From: Achromobacter sp. UMC46
GTDB lineage: Bacteria > Pseudomonadota > Gammaproteobacteria > Burkholderiales > Burkholderiaceae_B
DNA length: 64,000 nucleotides
Direction of reading: 5' to 3'
Assembly (NCBI RefSeq): GCF_014170335.1
Contig: NZ_LZZS01000003.1
Span: 434,001-498,000, forward strand
Shown here: piece after piece, positions 8,743-16,169 of the stretch
How the letters are laid out: each line of letters starts with the position of its first letter
Position numbering within the stretch: the first letter of the stretch is position 1
Translations under genes and position numbers: made by a program
Notes under the pieces: generated by a model
Databases searched by the model: none
Seen by the model: only the letters and a program-made list of their open reading frames with translations
What the model was told of the DNA's origin: nothing

Positions 8743-9933
8743 ATGTGCCTGGAACACATGTCGCGTCGCGACTGGTTGAAACTCTCGGCCCTGCTGACGG
8801 CAGGCGGTGCCAGCACCTTGTTGTCGGCGTTCAGCGCCCGCGCGCAAAGCGAGCCCGACGCACCGGTGCGCATCGGCTACCTGCCCATCACCGACGCCGC
8901 ACCGCTGCTGGTGGCGCATAACAATGGCCTGTTCGACAAAGCCGGCGTCAAGGCAGAAAAGCCCACGCTGCTGCGCAGTTGGGCGCAGGTGATCGAGGCC
9001 TTCATTTCGGGCCAGGTGAATGTGGTGCACCTGTTGTCGCCGATGACGGTATGGGCGCGCTTCGGCAGCAAGGTGCCGGCCAAGGTGGTGGCCTGGAACC
9101 ACGTGGGCGGATCGGGCCTGACGGTGGTGCCCGCCATCAACAGCGTCAAGGAATTGGGCGGCAAGACGGTCGCCATCCCGTTCTGGTATTCCATCCACAA
9201 CGTCATGCTGCAGCATCTGCTGCGCGAGAACGGTTTGACGCCGGTGGCGCGCAAGGACGGCTCGGTCGGCGCGAACGAGGTCAACCTGATCGTCATGGCG
9301 CCGGCGGACATGCCGCCGGCCCTGGCGCAGAACCGCATCGCGGGCTACATCGTGGCCGAACCCTTTAACGCGGTCGCTGAAACCCTGGGCGTGGGCAAGG
9401 TGCTGCGCTTTACCGGCGATATCTGGCGCAACCACGCGTGCTGCGTGGTCTTCATGCACGAGCGCGACCTGGAACAGCGCCCGGAATGGTCGCAGAAGGT
9501 GGTTGACGCCATCGTGCAGGCCCAGTTGTGGATACGCGACCACCGTTCAGAGACCGCCCAGCTGCTGTCCAAGGAAGGCATCAACCGCTATACGCCGCAC
9601 GGCCTGCCTGCGTTGACCAAGGTGCTGGCGCCGCCGGCGTCCGACCGCGAAGCGTACCTGGGCAGCGGCGCCATCCGCCACGCCGATTGGGACGAGCGCC
9701 GCATCGATTTCCAGCCTTATCCGTTTCCCAGTTACACCGAGGAGCTGGTGCGCCGCCTGCGCGACACGCTGATCGAAGCCGACCGGGGCTTCCTGGCCGA
9801 CCTGGACCCGGCGCGCGCCGCCCGCGAACTGGTCGACGACCGCTACGTCAAACGTGCCATCGAATCGGTCGGCGGCCTGAACCGCTTCGGGTTCCCGGAC
9901 GCCTATACGCGGACTGAAATGGTGCAGGCGTGA
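8743..9933 (+). CDS. sulfonate/nitrate-type ABC transporter substrate-binding protein
   Basis: 396-aa periplasmic receptor of the SsuA/TauA/NrtA superfamily. SRRDWLKLSALLTAGGAS is a twin-arginine-type export signal, cleaved probably after SARA near residue 34. The receptor core starts RIGYLPITDAAPLLVAHNNGLF, diagnostic of the NMT1/NrtA fold. AAGGAG at 8730-8735 favours ATG 8743; a TTG at 8740 and an ATG at 8758 are alternatives. The ligand is not readable from sequence: the family takes alkanesulfonates, taurine, nitrate, cyanate or aromatic sulfur compounds. Context with a DszC-like flavoprotein favours an organosulfur ligand. A Tat signal implies the protein may fold with or beside a cofactor before export. 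Confidence 0.88.
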   Translation: MCLEHMSRRDWLKLSALLTAGGASTLLSAFSARAQSEPDAPVRIGYLPITDAAPLLVAHNNGLFDKAGVKAEKPTLLRSWAQVIEAFISGQVNVVHLLSPMTVWARFGSKVPAKVVAWNHVGGSGLTVVPAINSVKELGGKTVAIPFWYSIHNVMLQHLLRENGLTPVARKDGSVGANEVNLIVMAPADMPPALAQNRIAGYIVAEPFNAVAETLGVGKVLRFTGDIWRNHACCVVFMHERDLEQRPEWSQKVVDAIVQAQLWIRDHRSETAQLLSKEGINRYTPHGLPALTKVLAPPASDREAYLGSGAIRHADWDERRIDFQPYPFPSYTEELVRRLRDTLIEADRGFLADLDPARAARELVDDRYVKRAIESVGGLNRFGFPDAYTRTEMVQA

Positions 9934-10790
9934 CGGTACGCGAGTCGTTTGCCGATGCCGCAACGGGCGGTTCGGCGGCGGCGCAGGCCACATCGGCGGC
10001 ATCTTCCGCGGAACCGGTCAGCCGCCCCGCCACGGCCGGCCCGGGCCTGGGCGGGCGCTGCCTGCTGGGGCTGGGCGGCTTGGCGGCCTTGCTGGCGTTG
10101 TGGTGGCTGGGCACCGATGTCCTGTCGCCCGCAGGCGGCATGGCACGGCGCTTTTCCCCAGGCGCCACTTTCGCCAGCCTGGCGGAACTGCTGACCGCGT
10201 CGGATCTGCCTATGCACATCCTGGTCAGCCTGCGGCGCATTGCCGTGGGACTGGGCTTCGCCTTGTTGATCGGCGTGCCGCTCGGCTTGGCGATCGGCAG
10301 CTGGCGGCGGCTTGAGGCCGCCGTATCGCCCGCCATGCAGTTCCTGCGCATGATTTCGCCGCTGTCGTGGATGCCGATCGCCGTGATGGTGTTCGGCGTC
10401 GGCGACGACCCGGTGTATTTCCTGCTGACCTTCGCCGCCGTCTGGCCCATCGTGCTGAATACGGCGGCGGGCGTGCAACAGCTGGATCCACGGTGGCTGC
10501 AACTGGCCCAGAGCGTCGCGGCCACCCGTTGGGAGACGCTGCGCAGCGTGATCCTGCCCGGCGTGCTGGGTCACATCCTGACCGGGGTGCGGCTGGCGAT
10601 CGGCATCCTGTGGATCGTGCTGGTCCCCTGCGAAATGCTGGGCGTGTCGGCGGGAATGGGATATTTCATCCTGGACACGCGTGACCGGCTGGCCTATTCC
10701 GAACTGATGGCCATGGTGCTGATGATCGGCGTCCTGGGCTTCCTGCTGGACGCGGGCGCGCGGGCGCTGTACCGGTATTGGCGCGGGTAG
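9930..10790 (+). CDS. ABC transporter permease, SsuC/TauC-like
   Basis: 286-aa inner-membrane permease. A low-complexity Ala-rich cytoplasmic N-terminus of about 35 residues precedes a first helix (CLLGLGGLAALLALWWLG), a periplasmic segment, and the BPD_transp_1 core with five further helices. The EAA-like loop is RWLQLAQSVAATRWETLRSVI. GTG at 9930 overlaps the receptor stop (GTGA), completing a chain of four overlapping or near-overlapping genes from 6234 to 10790. The operon ends here; the next gene is convergent with 13 bp between stops. Confidence 0.9.
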   Translation: MTVRESFADAATGGSAAAQATSAASSAEPVSRPATAGPGLGGRCLLGLGGLAALLALWWLGTDVLSPAGGMARRFSPGATFASLAELLTASDLPMHILVSLRRIAVGLGFALLIGVPLGLAIGSWRRLEAAVSPAMQFLRMISPLSWMPIAVMVFGVGDDPVYFLLTFAAVWPIVLNTAAGVQQLDPRWLQLAQSVAATRWETLRSVILPGVLGHILTGVRLAIGILWIVLVPCEMLGVSAGMGYFILDTRDRLAYSELMAMVLMIGVLGFLLDAGARALYRYWRG

Positions 10791-10803
10791 GGCCGGCCCT
10801 GGC

Positions 10804-11373
10804 CTACTTGCGCACGGTCTTGCCCGGGGCGGGGCACACCATGGCGCGCAGCTTGCGCTGGACCGGGTCGCGCGCCACGGGCGCGTTGTGGATGCCCGCT
10901 ACCGGAATCGACTCCACCAGTGCACCCGTCGCGTTATTGCCGGCGTAATGCCGGGTCTCGTTGACGGTGTAGGTGTTGGCGCCGCAGTTCAGCAATACGG
11001 GCTGAGAGACCGATCCGTAAGGCTGGCCATTCGTCTCCGACACGCGGGGCTGTGCATAGAACCACGCGACTGTCACCGCCATCACCACGGGCTTTTCGGA
11101 TACCGGCGCAATCGACGACGTGTCGTAGAACACGCCGGGCATGGCCTGCGGATCCAGCGGCGTCCACGTGGGGCCGTCGCCAAACACGATGAGCGTTGCG
11201 TCAAGGTTGCGGGGCACGATATTCACGGCGCAGGCGTCCGGCGGAATCGGATCCCCTTCACGCACGGTCACCGCCTGGCAAACGTCCGGGGGCGCGGCCA
11301 AGGCCTGTTGCGTCCAACCGGCGGTCCCCAGCAGAGCCAGGGCCAGGGCGAAGCTTGCGTGCCTTGCGATCAT
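10804..11373 (-). CDS. secreted protein resembling surface-adhesin E family
   Basis: 189-aa exported protein. ATG at 11373 gives a good Sec signal (MIARHASFALALALLGTAGW, cleavage near AALA-AP around residue 27). The mature part has four cysteines, probably two disulfides, and the pattern GVFYDTSSIAP...VAWFY...QPVLLNCGANTYTV, which resembles the small periplasmic/surface-adhesin E-type domain common in betaproteobacteria. That assignment is weak and based on pattern only. It is a single gene, convergent with the ABC operon and divergent from the BNR-repeat gene. No function is proposed beyond a cell-envelope location. Confidence 0.65.
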   Translation of the reverse strand: MIARHASFALALALLGTAGWTQQALAAPPDVCQAVTVREGDPIPPDACAVNIVPRNLDATLIVFGDGPTWTPLDPQAMPGVFYDTSSIAPVSEKPVVMAVTVAWFYAQPRVSETNGQPYGSVSQPVLLNCGANTYTVNETRHYAGNNATGALVESIPVAGIHNAPVARDPVQRKLRAMVCPAPGKTVRK

Positions 11374-11520
11374 GTCGGGTTTCCGTGTGCAGCCGGGTGC
11401 GGCGTGAGAGTATGTCACGTCAGTATAGAGAACGTCGCGCAACACGCTATAGTTTCGTCCATTCCCCCAAAAGCCGCCCGCCGGAAGGCGGACTCCCATG
11501 CATCAGGATGCTCTGCAGCC

Positions 11521-12837
11521 ATGAACCTTAGACTGCTTGCCAGCGGTGCCGCGATCGTGGTCGCGGGGGTCATCGCCTATGGCATCTATCAACTGATGCC
11601 GATGGGTAAGCCGCTGGTCCGCAGCGAGGTGATCGGCGAGCTCAACGGTCCGCCATTCGCGTCGTCGTCGCGCGTGTCGCTGCAACGGTTCGGTGAACGC
11701 CAATTGCTGATCGGGCAGCGCCTGGTCACGGCCAAAGACCTGCCCGGCCTGGAAAAGGCGCCGCTGCTTGATGCGCAGGTGCCCGCGCTGAACGCGCGCC
11801 CGCAGAATCCATGGCAGTTGGCCGACACCCGCAACCTGATCTATGGCGGGCAGGGCACGGGCGTATTCGAACTGCTGGGCTCGATCAGCGGCGACACCGG
11901 TGTCAGCCTGATCGGCTCGCCCCAAGGCCGCACGCTGTACCTGATCACCGGAACGCCGCGCAGCCCGGGCCCTGCAAGCGAAGGCGATCCGCCCGCCGCC
12001 TGGGAAACACTGCGCTCGGATGACCTGGGCAAGACCTGGGCCTACGACCCGGCCGCCGTCCTGGGGGCGCCATTGCAGTACACGGTGTTCCTGACCCAAG
12101 ACCGCGTCATCGCTTTGGAACGGCACGACGCCGGCCAGCGCCTGTTGGTCAGCGAAGACGGCGCGCGCCATTGGTCGGCCACCTTGCTGAACGAGCAGGT
12201 CTGGCCCGACGCGCAAGCCTTCGACCGCGCCTTTCAGGAAAAGGCCGGCAAGGACGGCAGCCAATTGGCCTATGACTGGTCGCTGTACCCCCTGGACGAC
12301 AAGCGGGCAGTGGGCTGGAGCTGGCGCACGCGGATCAGCCTGAACGCCGCGGAAAAGAATGAGGTGCTGGAAACCCGGCGCTTCGAAGTGGCCTTCCAGA
12401 ACGGCGCGTCCCCCGCCTTCCGCATCACCCCGAACGTGCCGCCCGTCCCGGCGCCCGCACCCGATGCGCGCTATACCCGCGACGAGCCCGTCTTCGAGAC
12501 ATCGGGCAGTGCCGTCTATGAACTGGACAAAGGCGACCGCACCTGGCGCCAGCGTTCGGTGTCGCCCACTGTGCAAGGCAAACCCAGCTGGATCGGCGAC
12601 GCCTGGTTCAGCCGCAACGCCTGGGTGATCAAGACCTACGCGGACCATCTGTTTTCATTCAACGAATACACCAAAACCTATTTCACGACGCGCGACCAGG
12701 GCAAGACGTGGAGACCGTTCCAAATCCCCCAGGACGTGGAGACTGGGTTGCTGGGCATGGACGCGTCGGGTGAAGCCTTGCTGTCGCTGGCGGAGCGTGA
12801 CGGGAAGACGGTGATTCGCAGGTATCCATTGGATTGA
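11521..12837 (+). CDS. membrane-anchored BNR/Asp-box beta-propeller protein
   Basis: 438-aa protein with an N-terminal membrane anchor (LLASGAAIVVAGVIAYGIY, residues about 4-22) and a periplasmic sialidase-like propeller. Asp-box repeats (S/T-x-D-x-G-x-x-W) are visible as SDDLGKTW, SEDGARHW and TRDQGKTW. No catalytic sialidase residues are recognisable (no clear FRIP motif), so it is likely a binding or structural protein and not an enzyme. The frame is open well upstream of 11521, but only this ATG gives a proper anchor. Some immunity proteins of secretion-system toxins have a similar fold, but no toxin gene lies beside it. Function unknown. Confidence 0.75.
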   Translation: MNLRLLASGAAIVVAGVIAYGIYQLMPMGKPLVRSEVIGELNGPPFASSSRVSLQRFGERQLLIGQRLVTAKDLPGLEKAPLLDAQVPALNARPQNPWQLADTRNLIYGGQGTGVFELLGSISGDTGVSLIGSPQGRTLYLITGTPRSPGPASEGDPPAAWETLRSDDLGKTWAYDPAAVLGAPLQYTVFLTQDRVIALERHDAGQRLLVSEDGARHWSATLLNEQVWPDAQAFDRAFQEKAGKDGSQLAYDWSLYPLDDKRAVGWSWRTRISLNAAEKNEVLETRRFEVAFQNGASPAFRITPNVPPVPAPAPDARYTRDEPVFETSGSAVYELDKGDRTWRQRSVSPTVQGKPSWIGDAWFSRNAWVIKTYADHLFSFNEYTKTYFTTRDQGKTWRPFQIPQDVETGLLGMDASGEALLSLAERDGKTVIRRYPLD

Positions 12838-12905
12838 GGCTCGGCCGGGGTGTGCCATCTATTCAGAGGTCGTCCCTCTAAAAAATCGTCACCAACCAAT
12901 CCCCC

Positions 12906-13325
12906 TCAAACCACCAGCACCGGACATGGCGCGTGCGCCAGGATCCTTCCACTGACCGACCCCATCAGCGCATTGACGAGCGGGCTGCGGTGATGCGATC
13001 CCAGCACGATGCAGGCGGCGTTGACGCTTTCCGCGTACGTGACGATCTTTCCGGGCGTGAATCCCGTCAGCTCGTGGCATTCGTAGTTGACGTTTCCGCG
13101 GCGAAGTATGTCCACCACCGAGCGCATCGCCTTGCCGCTTTCTTCGTGGTGCCAGGCGTCGATCTCGGCCTTGCCGATGAACGACTGGACGTCCCCCGAC
13201 ACGTCGGGTTCGCAATGGACCACATGCACGACGAAGTCGCGGTTCAGCAATGGGCTTGCGACCAGGTAGCGGGCCGCTTCATCGCTGTAGGTCGATCCGT
13301 CGGTGGCGAGAATGATCGTGTTCAT
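12906..13325 (-). CDS. universal stress protein, UspA family
   Basis: 139-aa single-domain Usp. It opens with the standard strand MNTIILATDGSTYSDEAA and ends with the nucleotide-loop segment GSHHRSPLVNALMGSVSGRIL and HAPCPVLVV, matching the G-2X-G-9X-G(S/T) ATP-binding arrangement of the UspFG/MJ0577 type. Its ATG overlaps the stop of the upstream TerC gene (ATGA), so the two are translated as a coupled pair. It probably protects or signals under the same membrane or cation stress as TerC. Confidence 0.9.
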   Translation of the reverse strand: MNTIILATDGSTYSDEAARYLVASPLLNRDFVVHVVHCEPDVSGDVQSFIGKAEIDAWHHEESGKAMRSVVDILRRGNVNYECHELTGFTPGKIVTYAESVNAACIVLGSHHRSPLVNALMGSVSGRILAHAPCPVLVV

Positions 13326-14329
13326 GGCAACTCCTCGGTGTGTGCCTTCTTCACGTTGCGGCGGTTGGCCGGGGCCTTCCGCCTGGGCAGCAGCAAGCTG
13401 GCGCCGATGGATGCGGCCAACACCAGGCCGACCACGCCAAGCGACCAGTGCACCGGCACATGGACCCACTGCGCCGCCAGCATCTTGCCGCCGATGACGA
13501 TCAGCACGATCGCCAGCCCATACTTCAGGTAATGGAAACGGTCCACCATGTCCGCCAACAGGAAGTAGAGCGCCCGCAGGCCCATGATGGCGAAAATGTT
13601 CGAGGTGAAGACAATGAACGGGTCCCGCGTCACGGCGAAGATTGCCGGGATGCTGTCGACGGCAAAGACGACATCGGTCGCTTCGATCATCAGCAGGACG
13701 ACGAACATGGGGGTGGCGTAGCGCAACCCGTCGACGCGGACAAAAAAGGACTGCCCGTGGTAGTCGGGGGTGATGCGCATTCTTGCCCGCATGAAGCGGA
13801 CCAGCGGGTTCTGGGCGATATCGGGCTGGCGTCCGGCCGTGGCCAGCATCCTGGCGCCGCTCAAGATCAGGAAGACGCCAAGCACGTAGAACAGCCATAC
13901 GAACTGCGACAGCAGCCAGACGCCCGCAAGAATCATCCCGATGCGCATCACAATGGCGCCCAGCACGCCGTACAGCAACACCCGCCGCTGCAATTCCGCG
14001 GGCACCGCGAAGTACGTGAAGATCAGCGAAAAGACGAACATATTGTCCGCGGACAGGGACAGTTCGATCAGGTATCCGGTGAAGTACTCCAGCGCCTTTT
14101 GATTGGCCACGGCCCGGCCGGCGCTGGCGTCGAGAAACCACCACATCGACAAGCCGAAAAGCGTCGCCAGCGTGGCCCACGCAAGCACCCAGGCCAGCGC
14201 CTCCCGCGACGACACCCGGTGCGCGCGACGGCCGCCCAGCGCATACAAGTCAATCGCCAGCACAGCCAGCACGAAGCCGATGAATCCCATCCACATCGGC
14301 GTTGTGGCGAACGTCTCGACCTGACCCAT
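13322..14329 (-). CDS. TerC/Alx-family membrane protein
   Basis: 335-aa integral membrane protein of the TerC family (metal homeostasis, manganese export or metallation of exported proteins, tellurite-resistance-associated). About eight or nine helices are visible. Two acidic family motifs lie in helices: ELSLSADNMFVF and MIEATDVVFAVDSIPAIFA, both with the Asp residues used for metal coordination. Length matches Alx/TerC of enterics (about 320-345). First gene of a two-gene operon with UspA. The 102-bp region upstream is shared with a divergent NhaR-like gene. I looked for a yybP-ykoY manganese riboswitch in that gap and saw no room or pattern for it. Confidence 0.9.
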   Translation of the reverse strand: MGQVETFATTPMWMGFIGFVLAVLAIDLYALGGRRAHRVSSREALAWVLAWATLATLFGLSMWWFLDASAGRAVANQKALEYFTGYLIELSLSADNMFVFSLIFTYFAVPAELQRRVLLYGVLGAIVMRIGMILAGVWLLSQFVWLFYVLGVFLILSGARMLATAGRQPDIAQNPLVRFMRARMRITPDYHGQSFFVRVDGLRYATPMFVVLLMIEATDVVFAVDSIPAIFAVTRDPFIVFTSNIFAIMGLRALYFLLADMVDRFHYLKYGLAIVLIVIGGKMLAAQWVHVPVHWSLGVVGLVLAASIGASLLLPRRKAPANRRNVKKAHTEELP

Positions 14330-14391
14330 TTGGCGCCTCCTGCAAAGTACGAGGCCAGTCTAGATCACGCCAATTCGTCGGACAATTCGCA

Positions 14392-14406
14392 TATCATGAA
14401 GTGATA
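14392..14406. promoter_or_regulatory. TATCA-N5-TGATA operator candidate
   Basis: A 15-bp perfect inverted repeat (TATCATGAAGTGATA) lies in the divergent terC/nhaR-like intergenic region, 26 bp before the regulator's ATG. LysR-type proteins usually bind interrupted dyads of this size, so it may serve autoregulation and control of terC-usp. Inferred from symmetry and position only. Confidence 0.4.
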
Positions 14407-14431
14407 GTCAGATTTTTTGGATTGATCGGCC

Positions 14432-15382
14432 ATGGTCACTCTCAACTACAAGCATCTGCGCTATTTCTGGATGGTCGCCAAGGCGGGCAGCATTGCCCGC
14501 GCGGCGCAGCAATTGCAGCGCACGCCGCAGTCGATCAGCGGCCAGTTGCAGGAACTGGAATCTTCGCTGGATTCCGCCTTGTTCCGGCGGGTGGGGCGCG
14601 GCCTTGAACTGACGGATATCGGCCGCCGCGCGTTGCAGTACGCGGACCGCATCTTCACGCTTGGCGACGAGCTGCTGGACGATCTGCGTGACCGGCCCGC
14701 GCGGCCCGCCGTGGAATTCAGGCTGGGGATCGCCGAAGGGGTGCCCAAATCGCTGGTGTACCGGATGATCGAACCGGTACTGCGACTGGAAGAGCGCGTG
14801 CGGCTGATTTGCCGCGAAGGCCGGCTGGCCTTCCTGCTGGCGGACCTGGCGGTGCACCGGTACGACATGGTGATCGCCGACCGCCCTATGCCCAGCCATT
14901 TGAATGTGCGCGGCTTCAGCCATCTGCTGGGCGAAAGCAGCCTGACGTTTTTCGGGGCGCCGGCGTTGCTTGAACAATTGCCGGGCCGCTTTCCGAAGAT
15001 GCTGGATCAGGCCCCGTTCCTGCTGCCGGGCGAAGACGCGGCGATCCGGGCGCGCTTGGTGCAGTGGTTCGACGACCACGATATCCGGCCCCGCATCGTC
15101 GGCGAATTCGACGACAGCGCGTTGTTGAATTCATTCGGCCAGACCGGGGCGGGCCTGTTTGTGGCGCCGACGGCGACCACTGCCTATCTGGTCAAGCAAT
15201 ACCGGGTGCGCGCCATCGGCAGCACGGCTGCCGTCAAAGAGCAGCTGTATGCGCTGACCACCGAGCGGCAACTGCAGCATCCCGCCATCATCGCGCTGAA
15301 CAAGGCCGCCCAGGAGGACATCTTCGGGCAGGGCGCCAAGCCGAGCCGCCGGCGTCATTCCGCCAGCACGTACTCCGGATAA
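14432..15382 (+). CDS. LysR-family regulator, NhaR-like
   Basis: 316-aa regulator. The N-terminal winged HTH (HLRYFWMVAKAGSIARAAQQ; TPQSISGQLQELE) and the following RRVGRGLELTDIGRRALQYADRIFTLGDEL closely match NhaR, the sodium/lithium-responsive activator, more than generic LysR proteins. The effector domain follows from about residue 95. It diverges from terC-uspA, whereas classic NhaR sits beside nhaA; no antiporter gene is present here. Control of the TerC/Usp pair in response to cations is therefore a reasonable inference. Its last 28 bp overlap the 3' end of the convergent GntR gene. Confidence 0.88.
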   Translation: MVTLNYKHLRYFWMVAKAGSIARAAQQLQRTPQSISGQLQELESSLDSALFRRVGRGLELTDIGRRALQYADRIFTLGDELLDDLRDRPARPAVEFRLGIAEGVPKSLVYRMIEPVLRLEERVRLICREGRLAFLLADLAVHRYDMVIADRPMPSHLNVRGFSHLLGESSLTFFGAPALLEQLPGRFPKMLDQAPFLLPGEDAAIRARLVQWFDDHDIRPRIVGEFDDSALLNSFGQTGAGLFVAPTATTAYLVKQYRVRAIGSTAAVKEQLYALTTERQLQHPAIIALNKAAQEDIFGQGAKPSRRRHSASTYSG

Positions 15383-16044
15383 CGCTTGCAGATCTCGGCG
15401 ACCTGGCTGAGCGTGCCTGACAGGTGTTCGCGCAGCACCTGCTGCGCGCGTTCGGGCGCTTGCGCCACGATGGCATCCAACAGGCGCTGATGGTCGTCCA
15501 TGATGCGTTCGGCCTTGCCGGCTTCCGGCAGGTGCAGCCGGCGCAGGCGGTCCAGGTGGCCGCTGTAGCGTTGCTCCAGTTCCCACAGGCTGGTCACGCC
15601 CGCCGCCGCATGCATGTCACGGTGGAAGGCCTGGTCGGCGTCGATGAAATGCTGATATTCGCCGTTGGCATGGCTGACGCGTTGCAGGTCGATGCTGGCT
15701 TGCAGGCGCTTGTGCAGCATCGGGTCGGGCCGTTGCGCCAGCAGGTGCACGATTTCCAGCTCCAGCGATTGGCGCAGGAAGTGGGCCTGCCGGGCGGCGG
15801 GGATGTCGATGCGGCTGACGACGGTGGTGTGCTGCGGGTAGATCTCGACCAGCGCTTCTTCGGCCAGGCGCATCAGGGCGTCGCGGATGGGTGTCTGGCT
15901 CAGTCCATAGGTTTCCGCCAGCGTGACGCGCGACAACGCCGCGCCGGGCGCGAGTTCCAGCGACACGATCTGTTCGCGTAGATGTTCGAAGACCTGGGGC
16001 GCTGCGTGGCGCGACCGGTCCAGTCTGAGCTTTTGGCTTTGCAT
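15355..16044 (-). CDS. GntR-family regulator, FCD domain
   Basis: 229-aa FadR-subfamily repressor. The winged HTH spans about 15-80 (QVFEHLREQIVSLELAPGAA; TYGLSQTPIRDALMRLAEEA). The all-alpha FCD effector domain follows with putative metal-binding residues in DADQAFHRDMH and a late DDHQRLLDAI...H. It is divergent from the sugar-acid dehydratase operon at 16170, separated by a region carrying a perfect dyad (16110-16125), so it most probably represses that operon until a sugar acid or similar small acid binds. Its 3' end overlaps the convergent NhaR-like gene by 28 bp. Confidence 0.9.
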   Translation of the reverse strand: MQSQKLRLDRSRHAAPQVFEHLREQIVSLELAPGAALSRVTLAETYGLSQTPIRDALMRLAEEALVEIYPQHTTVVSRIDIPAARQAHFLRQSLELEIVHLLAQRPDPMLHKRLQASIDLQRVSHANGEYQHFIDADQAFHRDMHAAAGVTSLWELEQRYSGHLDRLRRLHLPEAGKAERIMDDHQRLLDAIVAQAPERAQQVLREHLSGTLSQVAEICKRYPEYVLAE

Positions 16045-16109
16045 CCGAATGCGTGTCGGGAGTACGGTGGTCGAAGTCCGCAGTGTAGCGGGTTTCCACC
16101 TAGCTGACG

Positions 16110-16125
16110 CACTAATGTATTAGTG
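16110..16125. promoter_or_regulatory. CACTAAT-N2-ATTAGTG operator candidate
   Basis: A 16-bp inverted repeat with 7-bp perfect arms and a 2-bp spacer lies between the divergent GntR gene and the dehydratase. Size and short spacer match FadR-subfamily GntR operators. It sits 45 bp before the chosen dehydratase start, and only 6 bp before an alternative ATG at 16131, which argues against that upstream start. Confidence 0.6.
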
Positions 16126-16169
16126 TTTAAATGATCCCATCCCCACCACGCTTTTCCCCCTCATCTCCT

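Noticed and set aside
11521..12837. Active sialidase
   Set aside because: Asp-boxes are present but no catalytic Arg triad or FRIP motif could be identified, and the protein is membrane-anchored.
14330..14391. Possible yybP-ykoY manganese riboswitch before terC
   Set aside because: Only about 100 bp separate terC from the divergent regulator and I could not see the conserved junction sequences.
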